Source: Thermocrinis sp. (lineage in GTDB: Bacteria > Aquificota > Aquificia > Aquificales > Aquificaceae). Taken from it: a DNA stretch of 18,622 nt. This document shows, piece after piece, positions 6,470 through 14,545 of the stretch. A program made the translations under genes and the position numbers. Under the pieces are notes generated by a model. That model ran no database searches. It was not told the DNA's origin and saw only the letters and a program-made list of their open reading frames with translations. The stretch is taken from contig WYEK01000073.1 in the NCBI GenBank assembly GCA_009903855.1, positions 1 through 18,622 of the forward strand, in the 5' to 3' direction. The first letter of the stretch is position 1, and each line of letters starts with the position of its first letter.

Positions 6470-8002
6470 GCAACTGTTTCGCACCTCCTTCATAAGCTCC
6501 ACCGCACCTTTAAGGGTTTGGTTGTTTATTATGCCCATGAGCCTTGCCACCTCTTGCAGACGCTCTTCTCCTTCAAGTTCTTTTATTAAGACCTGGTTAC
6601 CCTCCCGGTATGTTTTAAAGTGTTTGTCTCCTGCGGAAGCAAGGGCGGGCGAGTGGGTTATGGCTATAATCTGCATCTTTGAGGATAGCCTTTTCAAAAA
6701 CTTTGCCATTTTGAGGGAGGTCTCTCCGCTTATGCCCACATCTATCTCGTCCAAAAGGTAAGTCTGGGCTGCCGGAGATAGCAAAAATAAGCTCAGGGCT
6801 AAACGGGAGACTTCCCCGCCCGAGGCAACCTCTGCCAAGTCCTTGGGTGTTCCCCCGGAGGAGGAAAACAAAAATCTTACATCCTCAAAGCCAAAGGGTC
6901 CTTCCCTTTCTTCAAAGAGTACATCAAAGACTCCTTTTTCCAAACCAAGCTCCTTCAAGCTATCCATTACCATGCTTACAAAAACAGGCTTTTGTTCCCT
7001 TCTTTTGGCACTGAGCCTTTGCCCCACCTCTCTGAGCTTAGCCCTTAGCCCTTCTCTCTTGCTTTGAAGCTCTTCAAGGTTCAGCTCTATACTTTCTAAC
7101 CTTTTTATCTCCTCTTTGAGCTCTTTGGCGAGCTCTAAAACTTCTTTGTAGCTCTTTTTGTATCTTCTTTCCAAGCTCTGCACCGCAAAGACCTTCTGGT
7201 TGAGCCGGTCTATCTCCTCAAGGTCCCAGCTTTCGTAAAGGTTGGAGAGCCTTTTTCTGAGTTCAAGAAATTCCTCCTGAATTTGCGTGAGGCTTTCCTT
7301 TTCTTGGCTCAACCCCAAGCCTTCCAAGAGCTTTGCCAAGTTCTTCAAACCGGGTATTAACACTTCGTCCAACAGCGCAACCCCCTCAAGGGATAGCCTG
7401 TTGATCCTCTCCCCTTCTGCGTACTTTTTTAGAATTTCTAAAGCCCTCTCGTACTCCTCTTCCGACCATCCCACCTTTTCAATATCCCTTAGCTCCTCCT
7501 TGAGTATTCTAAGCCGGAGGTCCTTTTCCCTCTCCAGGTGGGCAAGTTGCTCCAAGTCCTTTTCCACCTCCCTTAACTGCTGGTAGATTTTTTCAAACTC
7601 CCTTCTCAGCTCAATGGCTCCCGTGCTTTTGTCAAAGACGTCCCTCTGGAAGTCCCTTCTTAAAATTCTTAGCCTGTCATCCTGCTCCTGGAAGAGTAAA
7701 GCCTTCGAGAGAATTTCCTTGACCACCTTTTGGGTGCTACTGAGCCCATTGAGGTAAAACCTACTCCTTCCTCTGTTTATCTCTCTTCTTAGGATAAACT
7801 CCTCATCCTCTAAAACTATCTCCGCCTCTACCGCAGTGCCTTCCTCGTAATCACCCTGCTCCCCCATCAAAAACAAAAGGGCGGAAAAGGTCATAGACTT
7901 TCCTGTTCCCGTCTCGCCCGTGATCACATTGAGACCTCTGTCAAAGAAGAGCTCCTGCCCTTCTATGAGAAGGAATTTGTCTATGCTCAGCCTGACCAGC
8001 AT
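6467..8002 (-). CDS. recN: DNA repair protein RecN (SMC-like ATPase)
   Basis: Cohesin-like ATPase that acts early in double-strand-break repair, holding DNA ends for RecA-dependent recombination. Walker A GETGTGKS is at residues 29-36. A long coiled-coil middle (about 130-335) is broken by a short hinge-like region. The ABC signature ASGGEVSRLALS starts at 393, Walker B YLLDEID is at 415-421, D-loop GISGE follows, and ITHSPALASAGD begins at 448. All ATPase parts are present. The 511 residues are slightly shorter than the usual 550. The start ATG (8000-8002) follows an A/T-rich leader with no obvious Shine-Dalgarno sequence. Upstream lies the intergenic copy of IS-end-like sequence, which may carry or affect its promoter. 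No LexA-type box was recognised. Confidence 0.95.
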   Translation of the reverse strand: MLVRLSIDKFLLIEGQELFFDRGLNVITGETGTGKSMTFSALLFLMGEQGDYEEGTAVEAEIVLEDEEFILRREINRGRSRFYLNGLSSTQKVVKEILSKALLFQEQDDRLRILRRDFQRDVFDKSTGAIELRREFEKIYQQLREVEKDLEQLAHLEREKDLRLRILKEELRDIEKVGWSEEEYERALEILKKYAEGERINRLSLEGVALLDEVLIPGLKNLAKLLEGLGLSQEKESLTQIQEEFLELRKRLSNLYESWDLEEIDRLNQKVFAVQSLERRYKKSYKEVLELAKELKEEIKRLESIELNLEELQSKREGLRAKLREVGQRLSAKRREQKPVFVSMVMDSLKELGLEKGVFDVLFEEREGPFGFEDVRFLFSSSGGTPKDLAEVASGGEVSRLALSLFLLSPAAQTYLLDEIDVGISGETSLKMAKFLKRLSSKMQIIAITHSPALASAGDKHFKTYREGNQVLIKELEGEERLQEVARLMGIINNQTLKGAVELMKEVRNSC

Positions 8003-8020
8003 AAAAAAATAAGATAAGGA

Positions 8021-8083
8021 AAATATACCTTTGTGGAAGGAGTTCAGAAAGGCTGGAAGGGTAATTTCTCACCCGACGTATAC
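8021..8083. repeat. relic or miniature copy of the IS end found at 18.29 kb
   Basis: On + the segment begins with AAATATACCT (8021-8030), identical to 18291-18300, and continues with TTCAGAAAGGCT (8043-8054), an 11/12 match to 18312-18323 at nearly the same spacing. On the opposite strand 8082-8063 matches 18294-18313 at 19 of 20 bases. The segment thus carries two IS-end-like sequences facing each other within about 63 bp, as in a miniature inverted-repeat element or scar. A 7-nt direct repeat TGGAAGG also occurs at 8034-8040 and 8054-8060. This covers most of the recN-psiE gap. Confidence 0.5.
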
Positions 8084-8085
8084 AT

Positions 8086-8091
8086 TAAAAT
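8086..8091 (+). promoter_or_regulatory. possible -10 box of psiE-like gene
   Basis: TAAAAT lies 13 nt before the ATG at 8105, just outside the IS-end-like segment. No -35 box was recognised. Weak evidence from sequence alone. Confidence 0.25.
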
Positions 8092-8104
8092 AAACCAGTA
8101 GGAA

Positions 8105-8521
8105 ATGTTCCAGGACACCATATCTAAACTATACAAGCAGTTTGTTAGACTGGCTTTTAATATAACCATAATAACTCTCATAATTGGGCTCTTTGTAGGT
8201 ATATTCAGGACGGTTTCGGAGCTTGGTCTTACCATCACAGAAGCTACGGTCAGATTGGGTTTTAAAGAGCTGGTTACCAACGTACTCTCTTTGATTGTAG
8301 TGCTTGAGCTTATAAGGGCTTTTATAGACTTCTTTGAACACGAAAGGGTTAGGGTGGATATACTATTGGAAGTCCTAATAGCCTTTGTTATAAGGGAGTT
8401 TATGCTACATCTATTTGAGGGAAAGCTTTCTGGGATGGATGTATTCTTTTGGTCCTTTGGGATCGTGGCTCTTGTAGGTGCGAGGGTGTTAGGCTTATTT
8501 TATAGGGTACCAAAGAGTTAG
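8105..8521 (+). CDS. PsiE-family inner-membrane protein (phosphate-starvation-inducible E-like)
   Basis: Small integral membrane protein of 138 residues with four hydrophobic segments (about 15-37, 57-77, 84-103 and 111-132). The charged stretch between TM2 and TM3 (EHERVRVD) followed by IREFMLHLF matches the PsiE pattern as I know it. The family was named for phosphate-starvation induction in Escherichia coli, but its molecular function is not known, and nothing here links it to phosphate. The ATG at 8105 is preceded by AGGA only one base away, which is too close for a normal ribosome site, so initiation may be leaderless or weak. It ends 41 nt before ino1, which appears to have its own promoter. 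Confidence 0.75.
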   Translation: MFQDTISKLYKQFVRLAFNITIITLIIGLFVGIFRTVSELGLTITEATVRLGFKELVTNVLSLIVVLELIRAFIDFFEHERVRVDILLEVLIAFVIREFMLHLFEGKLSGMDVFFWSFGIVALVGARVLGLFYRVPKS

Positions 8522-8528
8522 GCCTTCG

Positions 8529-8534
8529 TATAAT
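8529..8534 (+). promoter_or_regulatory. -10 box ahead of ino1 and the downstream operon
   Basis: TATAAT in the 41-nt gap after the PsiE-like gene, 28 nt before the ino1 ATG, with GGAGGT (8552-8557) as ribosome site five bases before that ATG. The -35 region falls in the 3' end of the PsiE-like gene and is not recognisable. This would drive the eight-gene run to 16707. Confidence 0.5.
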
Positions 8535-8562
8535 AGTTATTTAAGATTCTTGGAGGTTTGGA

Positions 8563-9669
8563 ATGGGTAAAAAAATCAAGGTAGCAATAGTGGGTGTGGG
8601 CAACTGCGCAAGTGCTTTGATTCAGGGTATCTATTACTACCAAAAAAATCAAGGTCAAGGAGTAGGTGGTTTAATGTTTGAGGACGTAGGAGGGTACAAA
8701 CCTTGGGATATTGAAGTGGTGGCTGCTTGGGACATAGACGCAAGAAAGGTAGGAAAGGACGTTTCAGAGGCAATATTCTCTCCACCCAACTGTACAACAA
8801 TTTTTGAACCAAACGTGCCGAAGACTGGTGTAAAGGTGCGTATGGGGAAGGTCTTGGACGGTTTTGCGGAGCATATGAAGAATTACCCACCCGACAGGAC
8901 CTTTGTGCTTGCAGATGAAAAAGAAGACGAACTGGAGGATGTGGTTAAAGTGCTAAAGGATACCGGTGCAGAAATACTCATAAATTATGTGCCCGTGGGC
9001 TCAGAAGAGGCTGCGAGGTTTTACGCTACTGCGTGCCTGAAGGCGGGCGTCTCTTTTATAAACGGTATGCCTACCTTTATAGTCTCTGACCCAGAGTGGG
9101 CAAAGAAGTTTGAAAGTGAAGGCATACCGGTGGTGGGAGATGATATAAAGTCCCAGGTGGGTGCAACCATAGTACACAGAACCTTGGTGCAGTTATTTTT
9201 GGACAGGGGCGTAAAGATAGACCGCACATACCAGCTAAACTTTGGCGGAAACACAGACTTTTTGAACATGCTGGAAAGGAGCAGGCTAAAAACCAAGAAG
9301 GTTTCAAAAACTCAGGCGGTAGAGTCTCTGCTTCCTTACGATATAGGAGACCAAAACATACACATAGGACCTTCCGACTGGGTACCCTGGTTAAAGGATA
9401 GAAAGATCGCTTACATAAGGTTAGAGGGAAGGATTTTTGGTGATGTGCCCATATCCTTGGAGCTAAAGCTTGATGTGGAGGACTCGCCAAACAGTGCGGG
9501 TTCTATGATAGATGCCATAAGGTGCTGTAAGTTGGCAAGGGATAGGGGCATAGGCGGTCCTTTGTATTCCATAAGTGCCTACACCATGAAGCATCCACCC
9601 ATCCAATATCCTGACTGGCAAGCAAAGAAGATGGTGGAGGAGTTCATAAGAGGAGAAAGGGAAAGATGA
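8563..9669 (+). CDS. ino1: myo-inositol-1-phosphate synthase
   Basis: NAD-dependent conversion of glucose 6-phosphate to L-myo-inositol 1-phosphate. The 368-residue form is the short bacterial/archaeal type. Rossmann motif GVGNCASAL is at residues 11-19. NYVPVGSEEA (141-150) and GDDIKSQVGAT (192-202) are family signatures. The active-site region LNFGGNTDFLNM (225-236) and the lysine-bearing WLKDRKIAYIRLEGRIFGD (276-294) are intact, followed by LDVEDSPNSAG. The ATG follows GGAGGT at good spacing. The stop overlaps the next gene in an ATGA. In thermophiles the product can feed the solute di-myo-inositol phosphate or inositol phospholipids; Aquificales are reported to make inositol-containing lipids. 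No gene here decides between them. Confidence 0.93.
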   Translation: MGKKIKVAIVGVGNCASALIQGIYYYQKNQGQGVGGLMFEDVGGYKPWDIEVVAAWDIDARKVGKDVSEAIFSPPNCTTIFEPNVPKTGVKVRMGKVLDGFAEHMKNYPPDRTFVLADEKEDELEDVVKVLKDTGAEILINYVPVGSEEAARFYATACLKAGVSFINGMPTFIVSDPEWAKKFESEGIPVVGDDIKSQVGATIVHRTLVQLFLDRGVKIDRTYQLNFGGNTDFLNMLERSRLKTKKVSKTQAVESLLPYDIGDQNIHIGPSDWVPWLKDRKIAYIRLEGRIFGDVPISLELKLDVEDSPNSAGSMIDAIRCCKLARDRGIGGPLYSISAYTMKHPPIQYPDWQAKKMVEEFIRGERER

Positions 9670-10787
9670 AGGAGAGACTTTTTACACCCGGTCCTGTGGA
9701 AATTCCCGAAAGGGTAAGGAAGGTTTTAGGGGAGCAGATCATCCATCACAGAACGGAGGAGTTCAAAAGGAGTTTTCTGGAGGTCAGAGAACTCTTTAAG
9801 AGGCTGTTGGAGGAAGACTCCGAAAACTTTGTGTTCTTTGCCAGCTCAGGCACCGGTGCTATGGAGTCTGCCATCCTGAACTTCTTTGAGCAGGGGGAAA
9901 AGGTTCTGGTTATAAACGGTGGAAAGTTTGGGGAAAGATGGCTACATCTGGCAAAACACTGGGGCTTGGAGTCCATAGAGTATAAGGTTGAATGGGGTAA
10001 ATCCGCCGACCCGGAGGAAGTGAAAAAGCTTCTGGACAAGCATACAGATTGTAGGGGTGTCCTTTTGCAAATTTCAGAGACCTCCACTGGTGCCTACCAT
10101 CCCACAAAGGAGATCGGTGAGCTGTGCAGGGATCGGGAGGTTTTATTGGTGGCGGATGCCATAACCGCCTTGGGTGTGTATAGGATCGTACCCTCCCAAT
10201 GGGGTATTGATGTTTTAGTTGGTGGCTCCCAAAAAGCCCTTCTTTTGCCTCCGGGACTTTCTGTGCTTTGGTTTTCTCAAAGGGCAGAAAGAAGGCTAAA
10301 GGACCGTGCCTTTTACTTTAGCGTAAAGAAGGAGCTAAAAAAGCAGATAGAAGGACAGACCGCCTGGACGCCCGCTATAAGTTTGATCTTAGCCCTAAAG
10401 GAAAGCCTCAGCATGCTCTTGGAGGAGGGTATGGAAAGGGTAGAAAACAGGCACAGGCTGATCTCAAAGGCTACGCTCAGGGCGGTGGAGGTGCTTGGAC
10501 TAAAGCCCTTTGCAGAAAAGCCCTCCATCTCAGTTTCTTCAGTCTTTTCCCCAATGGCAGAGGACATAAGAAGGCTCCTTTTGAAGTATGGAGTGAGAGT
10601 TGCCGGCGGGCAGGATGAGCTAAAGGGTAAAATATTCAGGATATCCCATATGGGTGTAGACCCAAAGGATGGGCTCATGCTGGTGGGTATGTTGGAGGTG
10701 GTGTTAAAGAGGCTTGGCTTGTTTGATGGTCTGGGTGAGGGTGTGAGGGCTTACTCCGAGGTGCTAACAGAGGGTGGGTTGTGGTAA
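9666..10787 (+). CDS. class-V aminotransferase, alanine-glyoxylate/serine-pyruvate type; possible phosphoserine aminotransferase
   Basis: PLP-dependent aminotransferase of 373 residues. The N-terminal FTPGPVEIP is typical of the alanine-glyoxylate/serine-pyruvate group. The cofactor-stacking SSGTGAMES is at 60-68, D164 in VADAITALG would hold the PLP ring nitrogen, and the Schiff-base lysine is K190 in GGSQKALLLPPG. It overlaps ino1 by 4 nt (ATGA) and the phosphoserine phosphatase gene by 7 nt. That neighbour makes a serine-pathway role attractive: amino transfer to 3-phosphohydroxypyruvate, then dephosphorylation. This substrate is inferred from context; glyoxylate or pyruvate as acceptor remains possible. 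The C-terminus (after about 350) runs past the usual end with a Gly/Glu-rich tail. Confidence 0.85.
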   Translation: MKERLFTPGPVEIPERVRKVLGEQIIHHRTEEFKRSFLEVRELFKRLLEEDSENFVFFASSGTGAMESAILNFFEQGEKVLVINGGKFGERWLHLAKHWGLESIEYKVEWGKSADPEEVKKLLDKHTDCRGVLLQISETSTGAYHPTKEIGELCRDREVLLVADAITALGVYRIVPSQWGIDVLVGGSQKALLLPPGLSVLWFSQRAERRLKDRAFYFSVKKELKKQIEGQTAWTPAISLILALKESLSMLLEEGMERVENRHRLISKATLRAVEVLGLKPFAEKPSISVSSVFSPMAEDIRRLLLKYGVRVAGGQDELKGKIFRISHMGVDPKDGLMLVGMLEVVLKRLGLFDGLGEGVRAYSEVLTEGGLW

Positions 10788-11416
10788 AGCTATTTATAAT
10801 TCGGCACGCAGAGAGCGAGTGGAACCCAATAGGTAGATATCAGGGGCTTTTGGACCCTGGGCTTTCTGAGCGCGGACTAAAACAGGCAGAGCTCTTGGGT
10901 AGGGCTCTGGAGAAGGAGAAAATAGATGTTATATACTCTTCCCCCCTGAAGAGAACCTATCAAACTGCCCAAGAGATTGCCAAAAGGCAAGGGTTAGAGA
11001 TTATAGAGGACAGAAGGATCATAGAGATAGACCATGGGGTTTGGTCTGGTATGCTTGTGGAGGAGGTAAAGGAAAGATTTCCGGAGGATTTCAGAATGTG
11101 GCTTGAGGAACCTCACCGCGTAAAGTTTGAAGGGGGTGAATCTTTGCAAGATGTTTTCAAGAGGGTAAAGGACTTTTTGGAGTTTATAAGAGAAAAACAC
11201 TGGGGACAAACGGTGGCTATAGTTTCCCACACGGTTCCAATAAGGGCTATGCTCTGTGCACTTTTGAACATAGACCTTTCAAAGTTTTGGGTTTTTGGCT
11301 GTGATAACGCCAGCTATAGCTTGGTGCATATGGAAGAAAAAAGAAATGTTATAGTAAAGTTAAACATAACTTGTCACCTGGGAGAGTGGTATGTTCAGGC
11401 TCATCACGCTCTTTAG
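10781..11416 (+). CDS. pspA: metal-independent phosphoserine phosphatase, phosphoglycerate-mutase fold (PspA type)
   Basis: Histidine-phosphatase enzyme that looks like cofactor-dependent phosphoglycerate mutase. It closely matches PspA of H. thermophilus, which was shown to be a phosphoserine phosphatase giving L-serine. Visible residues are R8-H9 in IIRHAESEW (H9 the phospho-accepting histidine), E82 and H85 in IEIDHGVWSG, and H150 in VSHTVP. From memory, His85 and the C-terminal region distinguish the phosphatase from the mutase; the C-terminal NITCHLGEWYVQAHHAL is present. Length 211 equals PspA. It starts at a GTG (10781), overlapping the aminotransferase stop by 7 nt, with a G-rich ribosome site (GAGGGTGGG) before it. 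The next gene starts 26 nt before its end. Without the close PspA match I would have called it a phosphoglycerate mutase. Confidence 0.88.
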   Translation: MVKLFIIRHAESEWNPIGRYQGLLDPGLSERGLKQAELLGRALEKEKIDVIYSSPLKRTYQTAQEIAKRQGLEIIEDRRIIEIDHGVWSGMLVEEVKERFPEDFRMWLEEPHRVKFEGGESLQDVFKRVKDFLEFIREKHWGQTVAIVSHTVPIRAMLCALLNIDLSKFWVFGCDNASYSLVHMEEKRNVIVKLNITCHLGEWYVQAHHAL

Positions 11417-13931
11417 TCTATCTTTGTTGCTAATAGCTTTCTCGCAGATAAAGAAGGAGTTTGACCTTCAGGTGGAGATCATAGCCAAAGAGGTGGAGGA
11501 AAAGCCCAAACTGAGCCCCCCTCAGAACCTTCCACTGAAAGGGTCTGAGCCTATGGATTTGTCCCCAAGGCTTTTAGAACCTCCCAAGGAGATGGAGTTT
11601 ATACCGGTCGCCAAGGTGGAAGGAGATGGTTTGAGTTGTGGGAAACCCAAGGATGCCATCGCATACAAAGTTGGGGTTGATTACTACCTCAAGGGTGATT
11701 TTCTTAGGGCAGAAAGGGAGCTTGGCTCAATTTTAACAATGTCTTCCCCCTATAGACCTATGGCGGAGTATGTGCTCGGTCTTATGAAGCTTGAGAAAGG
11801 GCAAAGGTCAGAAGCCCTCAAATTCTTTGAAAATTCCTGTAGATTTCCGCACGTATACAGAGATTCCGCCTGCGAGCTCTATTACGCCCTGAACTTTGAG
11901 TTGAAGGACAGTGTTCCTAAAAACGAAAACCCCCTGTGGAGTGCCATTTACGAGATTAAAGAGAGAAAAACCTATAGGGAGCCCAACTGTCAAGAGGTTG
12001 TGTTTAAAAATTATTGCAATTATGTTTTGGACTTCGTTAAAGGGAAAGTCAGAGAAGAATACAAAGACAGCACCACTCTGAGAAGGGCTATTGTTCTCTT
12101 TCAGACAGGAAAGCTGGATGAGGCGGAAAAACTACTCCTTGAATACTCAAAACCCACCAAACCCTACAGAAGTGTCGCTCTGTACTACCTTGGGCTTATA
12201 GCCCTGCAGAAGAAGGATACCAACAGGGCTTATCAGTATGCCAGTCTCCTTGAGACCATAAACAGAGAATACGCCAATTCCCTTTACTCTCAAATAGCCC
12301 AAAGGGATGTGCTTTTGGCTAGGATCACATACAACATAACCAAGGACCCCAGCTTTTTGGAGCTTGCGGGAATTATAGCATACAACAGAGGAGACTATCA
12401 GCTTGCCCTTTCTAACTTTCTTGAAGCTAAAAACATAAAATACGCAGTCTATTCTGCTATTAGAATGGGCGACTACAAGACCGCCTATAGCCTTTTGGAG
12501 GGCAAAAGGGAAAAGGATAGAGAAGATTACCTCTGGCTTTTGGAAAGTGCTTATTGGGCTGATTTGCCCATGGATGAACCACTGAAGGCTGTAAGGGAAC
12601 GTCATCCGGAGCTCTATAAGGAATACTTAGGTTGGAGCTTTTTTAGAAAAGGGGATTGGCTTTCAGCCCTAAGCTATTTTGATGACCCTTACTACAGGGC
12701 ATTGTGCTACTATAACCTTAAAAAATACGAGGATGTTTTAAAAGTTCTTAAAGGGATAGACCATCCAAAGGCAAGGCTTTTAAAGGCAAAGTCCGCTCTC
12801 CTTTTGGGCAAACCCTCCTTAGCAAGGAGCTTCCTTACAGAAAGTTCTCCCGAAGAACTATACCTTTTGGGGCTGAGCTATTTTATGGAGGGCGAATATG
12901 AGAGGTCTATAGATTACTTTAAAAAAGTTCCGAAGGATAGTCCCTTTGGTGTATGGGCACTCATGAAAACTGGAGATGCCCTGTATAACTTGGGGAAGGT
13001 GGATTCCGCAAAGGAAGTTTATTGGGAAGTCTTAAAGAGCTTTCCAGAGGACCCATTGGCCAGCCAAGCTACTTTAGCCCTTTTGGGAATGGAAGAAAGG
13101 GAGTTGCCCCCAAGCGATAGGGAAAAGCTTATAAGGAGCTATCTTCAAAAGGAACCTAACTCTCCCTATGCCCCAGAGCTAAAGTATCAGTTGGCAGACC
13201 TGCTCATAAAGAGAGGAGAAAAGAAGGAAGCTGAAAAAATCCTGATAGAGCTTTTTGAAGGAAGCTCGCCCTTAAAATACAAAGCATTGCTAAAATTGGC
13301 GTCTATTGAAGAGGACAAAAGAAACAAGGCGGTGCTACTTTATAAGGTGTATAAAGAAGGAAGCAGTGAAGAGTCTGCCATTGCAAGGAGGGAGCTTGTA
13401 AAGCTATATGAAGAGGTTGGAGATCAACAAAGCACGGCGGAGCTCTTGGAAGGCGGAGACCTGTCAGATAAGGAGAGGGCAATGCAGATTTATGCAAACA
13501 TTAAAAGGTGGGACAAAGCCCGAGCCATCGCCAACCAGTTGATCAGCCTTGGCTACAGAAGTCCCTCCTTTGATAACACTTTATGGAAAATATATGAGAA
13601 CACCAAGGACAGAAACATCTTGACTGCCCTCACAAGAAGTCAAGACATTAACCTCTCCGCCAAAGCCAAGTTGGAAATGGCAAAACTCTTAAAAGCGGAA
13701 GGAAAGCCAAAGGAAGCCCTCGAGTACCTTGTGGACATATCCCTAAAAAACAAAGGTGCTCAGGTATACAACTCAGCCATATTGGAAGGTGTCCAAATCT
13801 TCTTGGAGCTCCGTTTAAGAAGGGATGCTAGCTGTTTTCTTGAAAGGGTGGATGCTAATAACCTTTCTCGGGAAGAAAGGGTTAAAATTGAAAGGTTAAA
13901 AAGAGAACTTCCAAAATGTGAGGTGCGATGA
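11391..13931 (+). CDS. large secreted TPR-repeat protein linked to ExbB/ExbD
   Basis: An 846-residue protein with an N-terminal signal sequence (hydrophobic 4-17, likely cleavage near AFS-Q19; no lipobox cysteine), so probably periplasmic. After a proline-rich linker (about 40-70) comes a long array of tetratricopeptide-like helical repeats. Clear units include YYLKGDFLRAERELGSIL (99-116), FQTGKLDEAEKLLLEY, YNRGDYQLALSNFLEA, YFMEGEYERSIDYFKKV and YNLGKVDSAKEVYWEV. Several N-terminal cysteines (C83, C150, C161, C200, C209) could form disulfides. The ATG at 11391 has GGAG six bases upstream and lies inside the end of pspA (26-nt overlap). Its stop overlaps exbB as ATGA. Such proteins usually scaffold other envelope proteins, and the neighbours suggest a partner of the ExbB/ExbD motor, loosely like CpoB with Tol-Pal. 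No specific function is known to me. Confidence 0.82.
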   Translation: MFRLITLFSLSLLLIAFSQIKKEFDLQVEIIAKEVEEKPKLSPPQNLPLKGSEPMDLSPRLLEPPKEMEFIPVAKVEGDGLSCGKPKDAIAYKVGVDYYLKGDFLRAERELGSILTMSSPYRPMAEYVLGLMKLEKGQRSEALKFFENSCRFPHVYRDSACELYYALNFELKDSVPKNENPLWSAIYEIKERKTYREPNCQEVVFKNYCNYVLDFVKGKVREEYKDSTTLRRAIVLFQTGKLDEAEKLLLEYSKPTKPYRSVALYYLGLIALQKKDTNRAYQYASLLETINREYANSLYSQIAQRDVLLARITYNITKDPSFLELAGIIAYNRGDYQLALSNFLEAKNIKYAVYSAIRMGDYKTAYSLLEGKREKDREDYLWLLESAYWADLPMDEPLKAVRERHPELYKEYLGWSFFRKGDWLSALSYFDDPYYRALCYYNLKKYEDVLKVLKGIDHPKARLLKAKSALLLGKPSLARSFLTESSPEELYLLGLSYFMEGEYERSIDYFKKVPKDSPFGVWALMKTGDALYNLGKVDSAKEVYWEVLKSFPEDPLASQATLALLGMEERELPPSDREKLIRSYLQKEPNSPYAPELKYQLADLLIKRGEKKEAEKILIELFEGSSPLKYKALLKLASIEEDKRNKAVLLYKVYKEGSSEESAIARRELVKLYEEVGDQQSTAELLEGGDLSDKERAMQIYANIKRWDKARAIANQLISLGYRSPSFDNTLWKIYENTKDRNILTALTRSQDINLSAKAKLEMAKLLKAEGKPKEALEYLVDISLKNKGAQVYNSAILEGVQIFLELRLRRDASCFLERVDANNLSREERVKIERLKRELPKCEVR

Positions 13932-14545
13932 TGGAGGGAGTGTTTGCCCTTTTGAAGACGGGCGGATTGGTTATGTATCCTTTGCTTTTGCTTTCTGTGG
14001 TTTCCTGGGCTGTAGCCATAGAAAGGCTGATAAACCTACGCTCTTCAAACTTTCTTTCAAAGAACCTAAAAGAGGCAAAAAATTTGCTGAGGAACGGAGA
14101 CCTTGATGGTGCAATCAAGCTGCTTTCCTTAGATACATCCCTGGGAAGCAAAGCCCTTTTGAGGGTTCTGGAGGACTTCAAAGGTGGAAAGGTTCCCAAG
14201 AACGGGCTAACAGAAGCTCTGAGAACAGAGATTGACCTTTTGGTGCCAAAGGTGGAAAAGAACTTAGCCCTTCTTTCAACGATTGCTAGCCTTTCTCCTT
14301 TGATTGGTCTTTTTGGAACTATTACGGGGCTCATAAAGGTCTTCAACGCCTTTTCTATAAACCAGTCTGAAACTGCCCTGAACCTTCTTGCGTCGGGCAT
14401 CGGTGAAGCCTTGGTGGCTGCGGCGACGGGTTTGGCGGTTGCCATTCCAGCCCTCTTCTTCTATTGGGTCTTTAGAATATGGGGAAGTAACCTTCTGAAC
14501 CGCTTGGAGGAGGAACTGTTGGAGTTTGTGAGGTTATTACCGTGA
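13928..14545 (+). CDS. MotA/TolQ/ExbB proton-channel family protein
   Basis: Inner-membrane subunit of a proton-driven energy-transducing complex. Three membrane helices are visible (about 14-34, 113-140 and 160-184) with a cytoplasmic segment between the first two. The conserved block LSPLIGLFGTITGLIKVF (122-139) and SGIGEALVAAATGLAVAIPAL (156-176) are diagnostic. Two ATGs stand side by side: 13928 overlaps the TPR stop as ATGA, but GAGGTG (13920-13925) is better spaced (5 nt) from the second ATG at 13931, which may be the true start. Its own stop overlaps exbD as GTGA. TolQ versus ExbB cannot be decided; no tolA, tonB, tolB or pal lies nearby. Confidence 0.92.
   Translation: MMEGVFALLKTGGLVMYPLLLLSVVSWAVAIERLINLRSSNFLSKNLKEAKNLLRNGDLDGAIKLLSLDTSLGSKALLRVLEDFKGGKVPKNGLTEALRTEIDLLVPKVEKNLALLSTIASLSPLIGLFGTITGLIKVFNAFSINQSETALNLLASGIGEALVAAATGLAVAIPALFFYWVFRIWGSNLLNRLEEELLEFVRLLP

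Noticed and set aside
8043..8059. TTCAG...CTGGAA near-dyad upstream of recN as an SOS (LexA-like) operator
   Set aside because: The halves do not match evenly, the sequence is explained by the IS-end-like repeat, and I know of no LexA motif for this lineage to compare with.
8044..8341. Two minus-strand open frames of 70-78 codons across the recN-psiE gap and psiE
   Set aside because: They lie opposite the PsiE-like gene or the IS-end-like repeat, have no ribosome site and no recognisable domain.
10781..11416. Annotation as phosphoglycerate mutase
   Set aside because: The close match to H. thermophilus PspA, including His85 and the C-terminal region, points to phosphoserine phosphatase.
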